Of a stretch of 62,799 nucleotides of DNA, positions 14,907 to 24,042 are shown piece after piece. The DNA is from Allobosea psychrotolerans (GTDB lineage: Bacteria; Pseudomonadota; Alphaproteobacteria; Rhizobiales; Beijerinckiaceae), in the NCBI RefSeq assembly GCF_002917105.1, contig NZ_PQFZ01000028.1:1-62799 (forward strand), in the 5' to 3' direction. Numbering within the stretch: position 1 is the stretch's first letter; each line of letters starts with the position of its first letter. The notes beneath the pieces were generated by a model. The model was given only the letters and a program-made list of their open reading frames with translations, was not told the origin of the DNA and did not search any database. A program made the translations under genes and the position numbers.

Positions 14907-17492
14907 TCACAAATTCCGCAGATGAGAAGCCGGCGCTTTCGATAGTATCTGCAGCGTTCCGACAAGCCCGAACAGGACGGTAACCCCGACAGCCGCAGTC
15001 GCAGCCAGTAGAGCGCCGGTCGGATCACTGACGAATGCGATCTTCATCACTTGCGTGACGACGCCCCAACCCGCCAGAGCGCCCGCGAGAACGCCGAACA
15101 GCGCCGAAACGAGGCCGATCGCAGCGTACTCAAGGGCGTACGACGAAAGTATAAAGCGCCTTGTCGCGCCCAGCGTCTTCAGGATCATTGCGTCATAGAG
15201 CCGCGCGTGCTGTCCGGCTGCGAGCGCGCCGCCCAGAACCAGCAGGCTGGCGGCGATGGCGAGGCCCGATGCGCCCCGGATCGCGGTGGCGAGCTGGCCG
15301 ACGATGGCGCTGACCGCTTCCAGCGCGTCCTTCACCCGCACGGCCGTCACCGAGGGAAAGGCGACGGCGAGCTTGCGCAGCAGGCTCGCATCGTCGGCGC
15401 TGCTCGCATTGGTGGTGGGCGCGATCGTCGCGAGATTGGTGTGGGGGGCGCCGGCGAAAGTGTTGGGCGAGAACAGCATCACGAAATTGATGCCGAGCGA
15501 GCGCCATTCGACCGCGCGCAGATTGGCGACGCGGGCGGTGATGTTGCGGCCAAGCACGTTGACGGTGAGCGTATCACCGACCTTGAGGCCGATTCCTGCC
15601 GCGATCGGCGCGTCGAAGGAGACGAGCGGTTCGCCCTTGTAGTCCGCCGGCCACCACTCGCCGGCGGCGAGCTTCGAGCCTTCCGGCAGGGCTGCGGCGT
15701 AGGTGATGCCGCGGTCGCCGTCGAGCACCCAGGCGGATTGCTCGGTCGCCTTGACGTCCTCGGCCCTGACCCCGTTTACGCTGACGATGCGCCCGCGCAT
15801 CATCGGCACGCGTTCGATCACCGCGCCCGGCCGCTGTTCGGCGAGAAAGGCGTCGAAGCGCGCCGATTCGGCATTGGGAATATCGAGGAAGAAGAAGCTC
15901 GGGGCTGTTTCCGGCAGCGCCTGGGTGAGCTGGCGCGTCAGGCTGACATTGATGAAGGCCAGCGCCGAAAGCAGGGCGACGCCCAGCCCCAGCGAGAGCA
16001 CGAGCGAAGGCGTCAATGCGCCGGGACGGTGGCTGTTGGCGAGCGCCATGCGTAGGCTCGGATTGCGCGGTCGCGGCAGGGCGCGCGCCAGCGCCATCAG
16101 ACCCCATGAAACCGCGCGCAGCAGCAGGAAGATGCCGGCCATCACGGCGAGGTAGATCAGCGCGATGCGCTGGTCATAGGCGAAGACGAGCGCGACGCCG
16201 ACGAGCCCCGCCAGCGCCAGGGCGAAGATTGCCATGTAGACTGGGCGCGGGCGGCGCGCATCCGGCTCGATCTGGTCGCGGAACAGCGCCGAGACCGGCA
16301 CGTCATGGGCGCGGCCGAGCGGCAGAATCGCGAAAACCAGCGCCGTCAGCATGCCGTAGAGCGCCGCGACGCCGAGTTCGCCCGGCGCCAGGGTCGGCTC
16401 GAAGGGCAGCGGCAGGATGTCCTGGAGCGCATAGCCCAGCGCGAAAGGCGCGGCGGCGCCGAGGGCGAGGCCGATCGCGGTGCCAAGGGCCGCGACCAGC
16501 ATGACCTCGGTCAGGTGGATCGCGACGACGCGCCCGCCGGTCGCGCCGATCGCCTTCATCGTGGCGAAATCGAGCTTCTTGGCCTCGACGAAGCGACGCA
16601 CCGCATTGGCCACGCCGACGCCGCCGACGAGCAGGGCGGTCAGCCCGACCAGCGTCAGGAACTGGGTGAAGCGCTCGAGATTGCGCTGGAAGCCCGGATT
16701 GGCGTTGGAGCGCGAGCGGATCTCCCAGCCCGCTTCGCGCTGCTGCGTGCCGGCGGCTGCGATCAGCGCGTCGAGTGCGGCTTCGTTGGAGGCGGCGGCG
16801 GGCAGGATGACGCGATAGGTCCAGCGCACCAGGCTGCCGGGCTGGAGCAGGCCGGTGGCGCGCAGGGCGGCTTGCGTCGTCAGCAGGCGCGGGCCGAAGC
16901 CGACGCCGGCTGCGATCTTGTCGGGCTCGGAGACGAGATTGGCGCGAAGCTGCAGTTTGGCTGCGCCGACGGAGATGATGTCGCCGGGCTTCAGGTCGAG
17001 ACGCCCGAGCAGGACGGGATCGGCGACGGCGCCGAAGACGCCGCCGCGCTCGGCGAGGAGATCCGCGAGCGGCGCTGCCGGTTCGGTCGTGACCGTGCCG
17101 ATGCTGGGATAGCCCGCATCGACCGCCTTGATCTCGACCAGGGCTGCGCCTTTCTCGCCGGCATTGGCCATGCCGCGCATGGTGGCGATGGTGGAGACGG
17201 CGCCATGGGAGGTGAGGAAGGCCAGCTCCTGCGGGCTCGCCTCGCGATGGATCAGGCTGAAGGCGGCGTCGCCGCCGAGGATGCGCCGTCCTTCCCGCGA
17301 GAGGCCCTCGGTCAGGCCGCGCGAAGCCGAGGCCACCGCTGCGATCGCCATCACGCCGAGCGCGAGGCAGGCGATGAAGACGCCGAAGCCGCGCAGGCCG
17401 CCGCGCAGATCGCGCCAGGCGAGCCGCAGCGCCAGGGCAATGCCTGCGGCGTGGGAGGGGGGCTGGGCTTCCGGCTTCACGATTGCGTGCAT
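14907..17492 (-). CDS. ybbP: ABC transporter permease, YbbP/FtsX-like
   Basis: An 861-residue permease of the MacB/FtsX type. It opens with a membrane helix (GFGVFIACLALGVMAIAAVASAS), then a large periplasmic domain, and has two repeated FtsX modules (LTLVGLTALLVGGVGVANAVRRF near residue 280 and LAIAASLLVLGGALAAGQHARLYD near residue 740), giving about ten helices. The start at 17492 is 2 bases after the ATPase stop, so the two are translationally coupled. With the divergent tesA-like gene this is the ybbP-ybbA / tesA set also known in E. coli. Substrate is unknown; lipid or lysophospholipid export is often suggested. Confidence 0.9.
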   Translation of the reverse strand: MHAIVKPEAQPPSHAAGIALALRLAWRDLRGGLRGFGVFIACLALGVMAIAAVASASRGLTEGLSREGRRILGGDAAFSLIHREASPQELAFLTSHGAVSTIATMRGMANAGEKGAALVEIKAVDAGYPSIGTVTTEPAAPLADLLAERGGVFGAVADPVLLGRLDLKPGDIISVGAAKLQLRANLVSEPDKIAAGVGFGPRLLTTQAALRATGLLQPGSLVRWTYRVILPAAASNEAALDALIAAAGTQQREAGWEIRSRSNANPGFQRNLERFTQFLTLVGLTALLVGGVGVANAVRRFVEAKKLDFATMKAIGATGGRVVAIHLTEVMLVAALGTAIGLALGAAAPFALGYALQDILPLPFEPTLAPGELGVAALYGMLTALVFAILPLGRAHDVPVSALFRDQIEPDARRPRPVYMAIFALALAGLVGVALVFAYDQRIALIYLAVMAGIFLLLRAVSWGLMALARALPRPRNPSLRMALANSHRPGALTPSLVLSLGLGVALLSALAFINVSLTRQLTQALPETAPSFFFLDIPNAESARFDAFLAEQRPGAVIERVPMMRGRIVSVNGVRAEDVKATEQSAWVLDGDRGITYAAALPEGSKLAAGEWWPADYKGEPLVSFDAPIAAGIGLKVGDTLTVNVLGRNITARVANLRAVEWRSLGINFVMLFSPNTFAGAPHTNLATIAPTTNASSADDASLLRKLAVAFPSVTAVRVKDALEAVSAIVGQLATAIRGASGLAIAASLLVLGGALAAGQHARLYDAMILKTLGATRRFILSSYALEYAAIGLVSALFGVLAGALAGWGVVTQVMKIAFVSDPTGALLAATAAVGVTVLFGLVGTLQILSKAPASHLRNL

Positions 17493-17494
17493 GA

Positions 17495-18196
17495 TCAGGC
17501 GACCGCCAGATCGGCATCGGCCTCGATGCGCCCGGCGCGCAGGCGGACCGTCCTGTCGCAAAGCGCTGCGAGCGACAGGTCATGCGTGACCAGGACCAGC
17601 GTCGCGCCGCGCTCGCGCCGGAGCGCGAAGATCAGGTCGACGATCGAACGGCCGGTGTTTTCGTCGAGATTGCCGGTCGGCTCGTCTGCGACGAGGATCG
17701 CCGGATCGGGCGCGACCGCACGCGCGATCGCGACGCGCTGCTGCTCGCCGCCCGAGAGCTGGGCCGGATAGTGGTCCATGCGATCGCCGAGGCCGACATT
17801 GCGCAGTTCCGCCTCGGCGCGGCCGAAGGCGTCGTTCGCGCCGGCCAGTTCCAGCGGCAGCGCGACATTTTCACGCGCGGTCATGGTCGGGACGAGATGG
17901 AAGGACTGGAAGACGATGCCGATGCGCTTGCCGCGGAACAGGGCAAGGCCGTCCTCGTTCAGGCTGCCGAGGTCCTGGCCCGCGACCTTGACGATGCCGG
18001 AATCGGGGCGCTCCAGTCCGGCCATGGTCATGAGGAGCGTGGACTTGCCGGAACCGGAGGGACCGACGAGCCCCGTCGCCTCGCCCGAGGGCAGCGACAA
18101 AGAAACACCCTTCAGGATATGGACGCGGGCAGCCGCACGCCCCAGACTAAGGTGGACATCCTGCAATTCGATCGCCGGGGCGGGCTTTTCGCTCAT
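17495..18196 (-). CDS. ybbA: ABC transporter ATP-binding protein, YbbA/LolD-like
   Basis: A 233-residue ATPase that drives the adjoining permease. Walker A is GPSGSGKSTLL, the Q-loop lies in IGIVFQSFHLVPTMTARENV, the ABC signature is LSGGEQQRVAIARA, and Walker B is ILVADEPTGNLDE, followed by the switch histidine in LVLVTHDLS. This is the MacB/LolD class. Its start is only 6 bases from the divergent SGNH-hydrolase start, so both genes probably have promoters inside each other's 5' region. Confidence 0.95.
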   Translation of the reverse strand: MSEKPAPAIELQDVHLSLGRAAARVHILKGVSLSLPSGEATGLVGPSGSGKSTLLMTMAGLERPDSGIVKVAGQDLGSLNEDGLALFRGKRIGIVFQSFHLVPTMTARENVALPLELAGANDAFGRAEAELRNVGLGDRMDHYPAQLSGGEQQRVAIARAVAPDPAILVADEPTGNLDENTGRSIVDLIFALRRERGATLVLVTHDLSLAALCDRTVRLRAGRIEADADLAVA

Positions 18197-18202
18197 CGTG
18201 AC

Positions 18203-18955
18203 ATGATCCTGACTTCGCGTTCCATCAGACCCTCTCGCACCGCATCATGGAGCGAGTGGGGCGGTACCGCAGCGCACCCCGTTCCGGGGCGATATGGGCG
18301 CGCCCATGCGCTTGTCCAATCGCTCGCCGCGGTTTTTCTGTTCTGTTTCATGCTGCTTCCGGTCGCGACCATGGCCCAGACATCGCCCCGCCCGCTCAAG
18401 CTCGTCGCGTTCGGGGACAGCCTGTCTGCCGGCTACGGCCTGCCCGCCAGCGCCGCCTTTCCCGCCGTGCTGGAGCAAGCGCTGCGCGAGAAGGGGGTTC
18501 AGGTCGAGATCAGCAATGCAGGCGTCTCCGGTGATACCGCCTCGGGCGGGCTGGAGCGGTTGGACTGGTCGGTTCCCGACGGCACCGATGCCGTCATCCT
18601 CGAGCTCGGCGCCAATGATGCGCTGCGCGGCATCGACCCCGCGATCACCGAGAAGGCGCTGGATGCGATCATCACGCGCTTGAAGGCGCGCAACATCGCC
18701 GTGCTGCTGGCGGGCATATATGCGCCGCGCAATCTCGGCACGGAATACACCAGCCGTTTCGACGCCCTGTTCCCGCGGCTTGCGCAGGCGCATGGACTGG
18801 TGCTTTACCCGTTTTTCCTGGACGGCATCGCGGGCGACCGCGCGCTGAACCAGGCCGATCTGCTTCATCCCACACCAGAGGGCGTCCGCGTCATCGTCCA
18901 GCGCATCCTGCCGACGGTCGAGCGCTTCCTCGCGACGCTGCCCGCCAAGTCCTGA
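18203..18955 (+). CDS. tesA: Arylesterase / lysophospholipase, SGNH (GDSL) hydrolase, TesA-like
   Basis: A secreted esterase of about 190 mature residues. SGNH blocks are plain: block I LVAFGDSLSAGYGLP (nucleophile Ser), block II VSGDTASGGL, block III LELGANDALRG, block V DLLHPTPEGVRV (Asp and His). A hydrophobic signal segment (SLAAVFLFCFMLLPVATMAQ) precedes it. From 18203 the product has 250 residues and an N-terminal tail before the signal segment that is longer than usual, so the true start may be later; I see no better ATG. It is divergent from ybbA-ybbP, a conserved arrangement. Confidence 0.85.
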   Translation: MILTSRSIRPSRTASWSEWGGTAAHPVPGRYGRAHALVQSLAAVFLFCFMLLPVATMAQTSPRPLKLVAFGDSLSAGYGLPASAAFPAVLEQALREKGVQVEISNAGVSGDTASGGLERLDWSVPDGTDAVILELGANDALRGIDPAITEKALDAIITRLKARNIAVLLAGIYAPRNLGTEYTSRFDALFPRLAQAHGLVLYPFFLDGIAGDRALNQADLLHPTPEGVRVIVQRILPTVERFLATLPAKS

Positions 18956-19072
18956 ACGCGGTTCTCGGCCCGAAAATCGCTTTCCCTCCTATTTCGTCTT
19001 GCCCGCCTTTTCCGTTTTGCCTTCCTCGCGGCGCGCATCTGCTCGCCGGTCTTTTCTCGGAGTTGCACCGCC

Positions 19073-20128
19073 ATGGAATACCGTCGTCTCGGGCGCACCG
19101 ATCTCAAGGTCTCGGTGATCTGCCTTGGAACCATGACCTATGGCGAGCAGAACACGCAGGCCGAAGGCCATGAACAGATGGACTACGCTCTCGACCAGGG
19201 CGTGAATTTCTTCGACACGGCCGAGATGTACTCGATCCCGCCAAAGGCGGAGACGCAAGGGTCGACCGAGCGGATCATCGGCAACTGGTTCAAGGCCAGG
19301 GGCAATCGCGACAAGGTGATCCTCGCCTCCAAGGTCGTCGGGCGCGGCACCAGCGACTGGCTGCGCGACGACAAGGGCCCGACGCGCGTCACCCGCAAGC
19401 AGATCTTCGAGGCCGTCGACAAGAGCCTGGCGCGGCTACAGACCGACTATATCGACCTCTACCAGATCCATTTTCCCGAGCGGCCGATGCCCTGGGGCTC
19501 GAACCCGACGCGCTTCAGCAAGGCGGCCTTCGAAAAGCCGGCCGACGAAACGCCGATCGCCGAGCAGCTCGACGCCTTCGCCGAGGTCATCAAGGCCGGC
19601 AAGATCCGCCATCTCGGCCTCTCCAATGAGAGCGCCTGGGGCACGATGAGCTTCCTGCGCGATTCGGAAACGCGCGGCGGCCCGAGGGTCCAGTCGATCC
19701 AGAACGCCTACAGCCTGCTGAATCGCACCTTCGAGACGGCGCTGGCCGAGGTCGCCATCCGCGAGGATGTCGGTTTGCTCGCCTATTCGCCGCTTGCCCA
19801 GGGTTTCCTCACCGGTAAATATCTCGACGGCGCGCGACCGGCCGGAGCCCGCACCACCCTGTTCAATCGGGCGCAGCGCTATGAGACGGCGGGCGCGGAG
19901 GATGCGATCAGGCGCTATGTCGCGCTTGCCCGCGAGGCAGGGCTCGATCCGGCGCAGATGGCGCTGGCCTTCGTCAATTCGCGCTCCTTCGTGACGGCCA
20001 ACATCATCGGCGCCACCAAGATGGATCAGTTGAAGACCGACATCGCCTCGATCGGCGTGACGCTCTCGCCCGAGCTCGAGGCCAGGATCGACGCGATCCA
20101 CCAGCTCGTCGGCAACCCCTGCCCTTGA
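19073..20128 (+). CDS. Aldo/keto reductase (Tas-like)
   Basis: A 351-residue NADP(H)-dependent TIM-barrel oxidoreductase. It begins MEYRRLGRTDLKVSVICLGT, has FFDTAEMYS (catalytic Asp and Tyr), VILASKVVG (Lys), IDLYQIHFPERP (His), and the cofactor-binding end region ANIIGATKMDQL. The inserts and length match the Tas/YajO subgroup of E. coli. The substrate is unknown. The reading frame directly follows the SGNH gene but with a 117-base gap. Confidence 0.92.
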   Translation: MEYRRLGRTDLKVSVICLGTMTYGEQNTQAEGHEQMDYALDQGVNFFDTAEMYSIPPKAETQGSTERIIGNWFKARGNRDKVILASKVVGRGTSDWLRDDKGPTRVTRKQIFEAVDKSLARLQTDYIDLYQIHFPERPMPWGSNPTRFSKAAFEKPADETPIAEQLDAFAEVIKAGKIRHLGLSNESAWGTMSFLRDSETRGGPRVQSIQNAYSLLNRTFETALAEVAIREDVGLLAYSPLAQGFLTGKYLDGARPAGARTTLFNRAQRYETAGAEDAIRRYVALAREAGLDPAQMALAFVNSRSFVTANIIGATKMDQLKTDIASIGVTLSPELEARIDAIHQLVGNPCP

Positions 20129-20140
20129 TGGTTGACGTCT

Positions 20141-20197
20141 TTCCCGGGCTTGCCCCGGGAATCTCCCGCCAGGGATGCTCGGGTCTTGCCCGAGCAT
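20141..20197. repeat. Pair of REP-like hairpins
   Basis: Two consecutive GC-rich hairpins follow the aldo/keto reductase: TTCCCGGG...CCCGGGAA (20141-20161) and ATGCTCGGG...CCCGAGCAT (20175-20197). Both have the form xCGGGcTTGcCCGx seen again at 27156, 45660 and 52447. They may help end transcription of the reductase gene, though no U-run follows. Confidence 0.7.
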
Positions 20198-20288
20198 GAC
20201 GGGTGAGCAACTCTGTCTTGTGGACGAAGACGGTGCCTGCCCGGCTTTTCGTCTCGCCAGAGTCACAAAAAACTGGCACTGATTCGTC

Positions 20289-20867
20289 ATGCCGAGGCTG
20301 TTCACAGCTCTGGAAATACCCGCCGAGGTTGCCTCGGTGCTCACGCTGCATCGGGGCGGGCTGGTTGGCGCGCGCTGGATCGAGCCGGCCGATTATCACA
20401 TCACCTTGCGCTTCCTCGGCGACATCGATCGCCGCATGGCCAATGACGTCGACAGCTTTCTGGCCGATCTGCAGTCCTATCCCTTCCAGGTCACGCTCGA
20501 TTCGCTCGGCAGCTTCGGCGGCGACAAGCCGCGTGCGGTCTTTGCCAGGGTCCAGCCGAGCCAGAAGTTGAGCGAACTCCAGGCCGACATCGAGCGATTG
20601 ATGCGCCGGCTCGGCCTGCCGCCGGAGGCGCGCAAATTCGTGCCGCACGTTACCCTGGCGCGGCTGCGGGACGCCTCCCCGGTCGATGTCGCGCATTATC
20701 TCAGCCAGCACCCGATCGTCCGGCCGATCAGCTTCACGACCAGGCGGCTGGCGCTGATGTCGTCGCGCGATTCGGTCGGCGGCGGTCCTTATGTGCTGGA
20801 AGCGGCCTATCCGCTTGGACCTGCCTATCCCAACCGGCTGTCCCAGACCGGTTTCCAGCGGAGATGA
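20289..20867 (+). CDS. thpR: RNA 2',3'-cyclic phosphodiesterase (LigT/ThpR)
   Basis: A 192-residue member of the 2H phosphoesterase family that opens 2',3'-cyclic phosphates on RNA. Both catalytic HxT motifs are present: HITLRFLGDID near residue 37 and HVTLARLRD near residue 121. The start MPRLFTALEIPAEV is the family's typical N-terminus. It overlaps phhB by 4 bases, so they share an operon. Confidence 0.93.
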   Translation: MPRLFTALEIPAEVASVLTLHRGGLVGARWIEPADYHITLRFLGDIDRRMANDVDSFLADLQSYPFQVTLDSLGSFGGDKPRAVFARVQPSQKLSELQADIERLMRRLGLPPEARKFVPHVTLARLRDASPVDVAHYLSQHPIVRPISFTTRRLALMSSRDSVGGGPYVLEAAYPLGPAYPNRLSQTGFQRR

Positions 20868-21160
20868 CGATGCCGAAGCGATTAGGCGCGGAGGCCCGCA
20901 ACGAGGCGCTGGTGACCTTGACCGGCTGGCGGCTCGTCGAGGGGCGCGAGGCGATCACGAAGCGCTTCATCTTCCGCGATTTCAACGAGGCCTTCGGCTG
21001 GATGACGCGCGTCGCGCTGCTGGCTGAGAAGATGGACCATCATCCGGAATGGTCGAATGTCTACAAGACCGTCGAGGTCACGCTGGCGACGCATGACGCC
21101 GGCGGCCTGACCGAGCTCGACGTCAAGCTCGCCCGCGCCATGGACACGCTGGCGGGCTAG
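20864..21160 (+). CDS. phhB: 4a-hydroxytetrahydrobiopterin dehydratase (PhhB/DCoH)
   Basis: A small pterin-4a-carbinolamine dehydratase of up to 98 residues that recycles the pterin cofactor of aromatic amino acid hydroxylases. The signature EKMDHHPEWSNVY has the paired catalytic histidines, and the third histidine is in LATHDAGGLTELD. Start is ATG at 20864, overlapping the thpR stop; a second ATG 6 bases later is also possible. No phenylalanine hydroxylase gene is nearby. Confidence 0.93.
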   Translation: MTMPKRLGAEARNEALVTLTGWRLVEGREAITKRFIFRDFNEAFGWMTRVALLAEKMDHHPEWSNVYKTVEVTLATHDAGGLTELDVKLARAMDTLAG

Positions 21161-21167
21161 ATTTTTT

Positions 21168-21225
21168 TGACGCGTTTCCTTCACGCGAACCGGTATCCGC
21201 TTCGCTCGAAAATGCCCTGACGCCA
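21168..21225. repeat. Dispersed palindromic intergenic repeat (copy 3)
   Basis: Contains ACGCGTTTCCTTCACGCGAA and CCGGTATCCGCTTCGCTCGA, almost identical to the second half of the copy at 6578-6698. It lies between convergent phhB and the CelD-like GNAT gene. Confidence 0.75.
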
Positions 21226-21236
21226 GGGTCCCATTC

Positions 21237-22451
21237 TCAGCCCTTGCTGGTGTTCGACCAGACGGCGAGGCGGCGGGTGACCGGCTCCGGCAGGTTGCGG
21301 ACGGCGGCCCGCAGCGCCGGGCGCAGATGGCGCAGCCCGAGGCGGCAGACCAGGTGGCCCCGCCAGGACAGCGGCAGCATCGAATCGCTCACCATGGTCA
21401 GCCCGTCGGCATGCTCGAGCTTGTAGGCGTCGGCCGGGGCCAGCAGATCAAACAGCGTGTTGCCGCGCGCCTTGGCGGCGGCGAAGCTGCGATGCACCAG
21501 GATGCCGCCGACGCCGCCTCGCTCATGGTCGGGATGGGTCGCGATGACATGGCCGAAGCTCACCTGCTTGCAGTCGAGCGCAAGGTCGATGCCGATTGCC
21601 TGGTCGTCGCAGCGAATCACTGCGATCCGGAGTGGCGAGCCGCCCTCGGCGTCGCCGGCGAGATCGTGGAAGAAGGCGGCGAAGCGCGGATCGGCGACGG
21701 TCGGGGCGACGATGCCGTGGCGGGTCAGCGCCACCTGCTTCATCGCGATCGCCTCGGCGGCGAGCGCTGCGGCCTGCGGACCCGGGTCCAGCGTTGCAAA
21801 GGAGATATCGCCGCGCTCGCTCAAACGGCGCAGGCGCCTGCGATGGTTCGAGCGCTCGCGCGCAGCGTAGACGGCGCTGGGGCCGTCCCGGCCGACGCGC
21901 AGGTCGAGATCGGCGAAGGGCGCCTCGCGCTGCTCAAGCAGGATCGCATCGGCCGGCATCCCGGCGTGGGCAAGGGCGGCATCGGTGCGCAGCTTGCGCA
22001 ATTCGAACAGGTCGGCGCGCAGCCCGCGGACCGCCGCCCAGCCGGCCTGCAACAGCTCGATCTCATGGCCGGTACGCTCGACCAGCACATCGCCGAACTG
22101 CGCGACCGGTACGCCCATGAAGCGCAGGATGGTCATACCCAAGCGGCGTTGGGCGATCAGCGGCCAGACCATGACGAGCCGGCCTCCGTGCCTGGCCGTG
22201 ACGATGCTGAGGCGGCAGCCGGCTTCGAGGTAGTGCCGCACCCAATGGCGCAGGAAGACATGGCTCTGGAAGACCTGCTGCGGCAAAGCGGCGCGGGCGA
22301 AGAGTGCATCCCATTCGGGCTGCAGCGCCAGGAAGCCGTCATACCCGCTGACGATGTCGATGGCGGGCGCGCCGTCGCGCGTGGTCGGGGCAGCCGTGCC
22401 CGACGCAGGCGGCTCGATGCATTTGGTACGCAGCGCGGTCAGAACGGCCAT
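21237..22451 (-). CDS. GNAT family protein, CelD/BcsL-like
   Basis: A 404-residue protein. The C-terminal half carries the GNAT-fold region SFGHVIATHPDHERGGVGGILVHRSFAAAKARG, and the N-terminal half has FLRHWVRHYLEAG and RLVMVWPLIAQRRLG, as in the CelD/BcsL group often tied to exopolysaccharide or cellulose genes. No cellulose genes are present here. The start at 22451 overlaps the stop of the DUF6875-like gene as ATGA, so the two are translationally coupled. Function unknown. Confidence 0.8.
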   Translation of the reverse strand: MAVLTALRTKCIEPPASGTAAPTTRDGAPAIDIVSGYDGFLALQPEWDALFARAALPQQVFQSHVFLRHWVRHYLEAGCRLSIVTARHGGRLVMVWPLIAQRRLGMTILRFMGVPVAQFGDVLVERTGHEIELLQAGWAAVRGLRADLFELRKLRTDAALAHAGMPADAILLEQREAPFADLDLRVGRDGPSAVYAARERSNHRRRLRRLSERGDISFATLDPGPQAAALAAEAIAMKQVALTRHGIVAPTVADPRFAAFFHDLAGDAEGGSPLRIAVIRCDDQAIGIDLALDCKQVSFGHVIATHPDHERGGVGGILVHRSFAAAKARGNTLFDLLAPADAYKLEHADGLTMVSDSMLPLSWRGHLVCRLGLRHLRPALRAAVRNLPEPVTRRLAVWSNTSKG

Positions 22452-23116
22452 CAGACGCCGGTCCGGACATGCGAGATCAATCGTTTTACGCCTGCCAGCG
22501 GGAAGCGCAGGAGATAGGGCGCCAGCAGGAGCGGGTGGCGGGCTGCGAAGGGGGCATCCTGCTCGACCATATGGCGGATGGCGAGCACCGGCAAAGGCGC
22601 GCGCAACGGCCGAAATTCGGGGTTCCACAGTCCCGGCGCGTCGGAATCGGCATACATCAGCCCGATCATGCGGTTGCGGGTGAGCGCATGGAATCTGTGC
22701 CGCTTCTGGACGCGCTTGAGCATCGCGATGCCGTCGGGCGCGGCGCAGGCGGGAAAGCCGATGATCACGGTGCGGAAATGCGCCATCGCCGGCTTGGCGG
22801 GAATCGCATTCAGCGCCCCGAAACCGTCGCGAAGCAGCATGAAGACCGCCTCTTCGTCCTCAGGCGCGGCATCGCTGATGCTGAGGCGCACCGTGTCGAG
22901 CTTGGCGGCCTGGCGGGTGAAGGGGCAGACCGCGCCGGAGCGGCCGAGATCGGCATGAGCGCTCATCAGATAGCTCTCGACCCAGCCGAGCAGGATCGAC
23001 AGCGCTGTTCCGGTTTGGCCTGCGCAGCGGGAGCGCGCTTCGGGCAATGTCAGAAGAGGACGCGCCGTTGGAACAACCGACATTGGAGTGTCGGCCGCGC
23101 TGATGGTCTGATGCAT
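22451..23116 (-). CDS. DUF6875-like protein of unknown function
   Basis: A 221-residue soluble protein. The motif HADLGRSGAVCPFTRQAAKLDTVRL resembles the H-x-x-LGR-x-G-x-VCPF block I associate with DUF6875, a family of unknown role; this identification is from memory and moderate in certainty. The C-terminus is basic and hydrophobic (LLLAPYLLRFPLAGVKRLI). It is the first gene of a two-gene operon with the CelD-like GNAT gene. An in-frame Met at residue 12 is another possible start. Confidence 0.65.
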   Translation of the reverse strand: MHQTISAADTPMSVVPTARPLLTLPEARSRCAGQTGTALSILLGWVESYLMSAHADLGRSGAVCPFTRQAAKLDTVRLSISDAAPEDEEAVFMLLRDGFGALNAIPAKPAMAHFRTVIIGFPACAAPDGIAMLKRVQKRHRFHALTRNRMIGLMYADSDAPGLWNPEFRPLRAPLPVLAIRHMVEQDAPFAARHPLLLAPYLLRFPLAGVKRLISHVRTGV

Positions 23117-23205
23117 GGCCCTGCCCGGCTTTGATGTCGGGGCGGGTTTAACGGGTACACGTTAGGGAAGGGTTTCCCGCAACCTCCGGTAGCCGATGCA
23201 CGGCG

Positions 23206-23973
23206 TTAGGGTTTTGTAAAAGATGTCGTCCAGCCGCAGAGCGAAAGCGCCTGCTGCATATGCTCCGGCGGCGGAGCCTCGACATGGATCGGCGCGCGTT
23301 TGCGGTAGAGCGGGATCGTGATGCTGCGGGCGTGCAATTGCAGTCCCGGCCCGCCCTCGCGGGGCGCCGTGCCGTAGATTTCGTCGCCGAGCATCGGCCA
23401 GCCGGACGCCGCGCAATGCACGCGCAATTGGTGGGTGCGGCCGGTCAAGGGCTCCAGAGCGAGCCAGGCGAGCGGCCCGGTCTCGTCGGCGCCACGCCCG
23501 AGCACACGGAAACGTGTCTGCGAAGGCAAGCCCTCGGGATCGACCTTCATCCACCAGCCGCGATCGGGTGCGCGCTTGCCCAGCGCCAGGTCGATCAGGC
23601 CTTCGTCGAGAGGGGGATTTCCCTGCACGATGGCCCAATAGGTCTTGTCGATGCGGCCCTCGCGGAACATCTGGTTGAGTTCGGCCATGGCGCGCGGATG
23701 GCGGCCGAGCACGAGGCAGCCGGAGGTATCCTTGTCGAGCCGATGGGCGGCCTCGGGCCGGCGCGGCAGGCCGAAGCGCAGCGCATCGAGGTGATCGGTG
23801 AGGACCGGGATGACGCGGCGCTTGGCCTGGGGACCGCGATGCGAAGGCAGGCCCGCCGGCTTGTCGATGACCAGCATCATCGCGTCGCGATAAAGCAGCG
23901 GGACGGGAAGCGCGGAATCCGGAGTCGCGTCCGGCATCCGTTGCGAAATTTCTGGTTGATCGGGCGCGGTCAT
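23206..23973 (-). CDS. RNA pseudouridine synthase, RluA family
   Basis: A 255-residue enzyme that turns uridine into pseudouridine in RNA. The catalytic motif is AAHRLDKDTSGCLVLG (catalytic Asp), followed by KTYWAIVQG and TGRTHQLRVHCAASGWPMLGD, the family's fixed order. There is no S4 domain. The target base is not predictable; the size resembles RluA/TruC-type enzymes. Divergent from ftsY with 69 bases between starts. Confidence 0.92.
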   Translation of the reverse strand: MTAPDQPEISQRMPDATPDSALPVPLLYRDAMMLVIDKPAGLPSHRGPQAKRRVIPVLTDHLDALRFGLPRRPEAAHRLDKDTSGCLVLGRHPRAMAELNQMFREGRIDKTYWAIVQGNPPLDEGLIDLALGKRAPDRGWWMKVDPEGLPSQTRFRVLGRGADETGPLAWLALEPLTGRTHQLRVHCAASGWPMLGDEIYGTAPREGGPGLQLHARSITIPLYRKRAPIHVEAPPPEHMQQALSLCGWTTSFTKP

Positions 23974-24042
23974 GGCATTGCGCTAGCGAACGCGGCCGGA
24001 CGACGCAACCTCGAGGCGTAGCATGGTCGGACGACAGGACGG

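Noticed and set aside
17582..18202. The N-terminal 200 codons of the long frame ending in the SGNH hydrolase
   Set aside because: They are antisense to the YbbA ATPase; only the part after 18203 has signal peptide and enzyme motifs.
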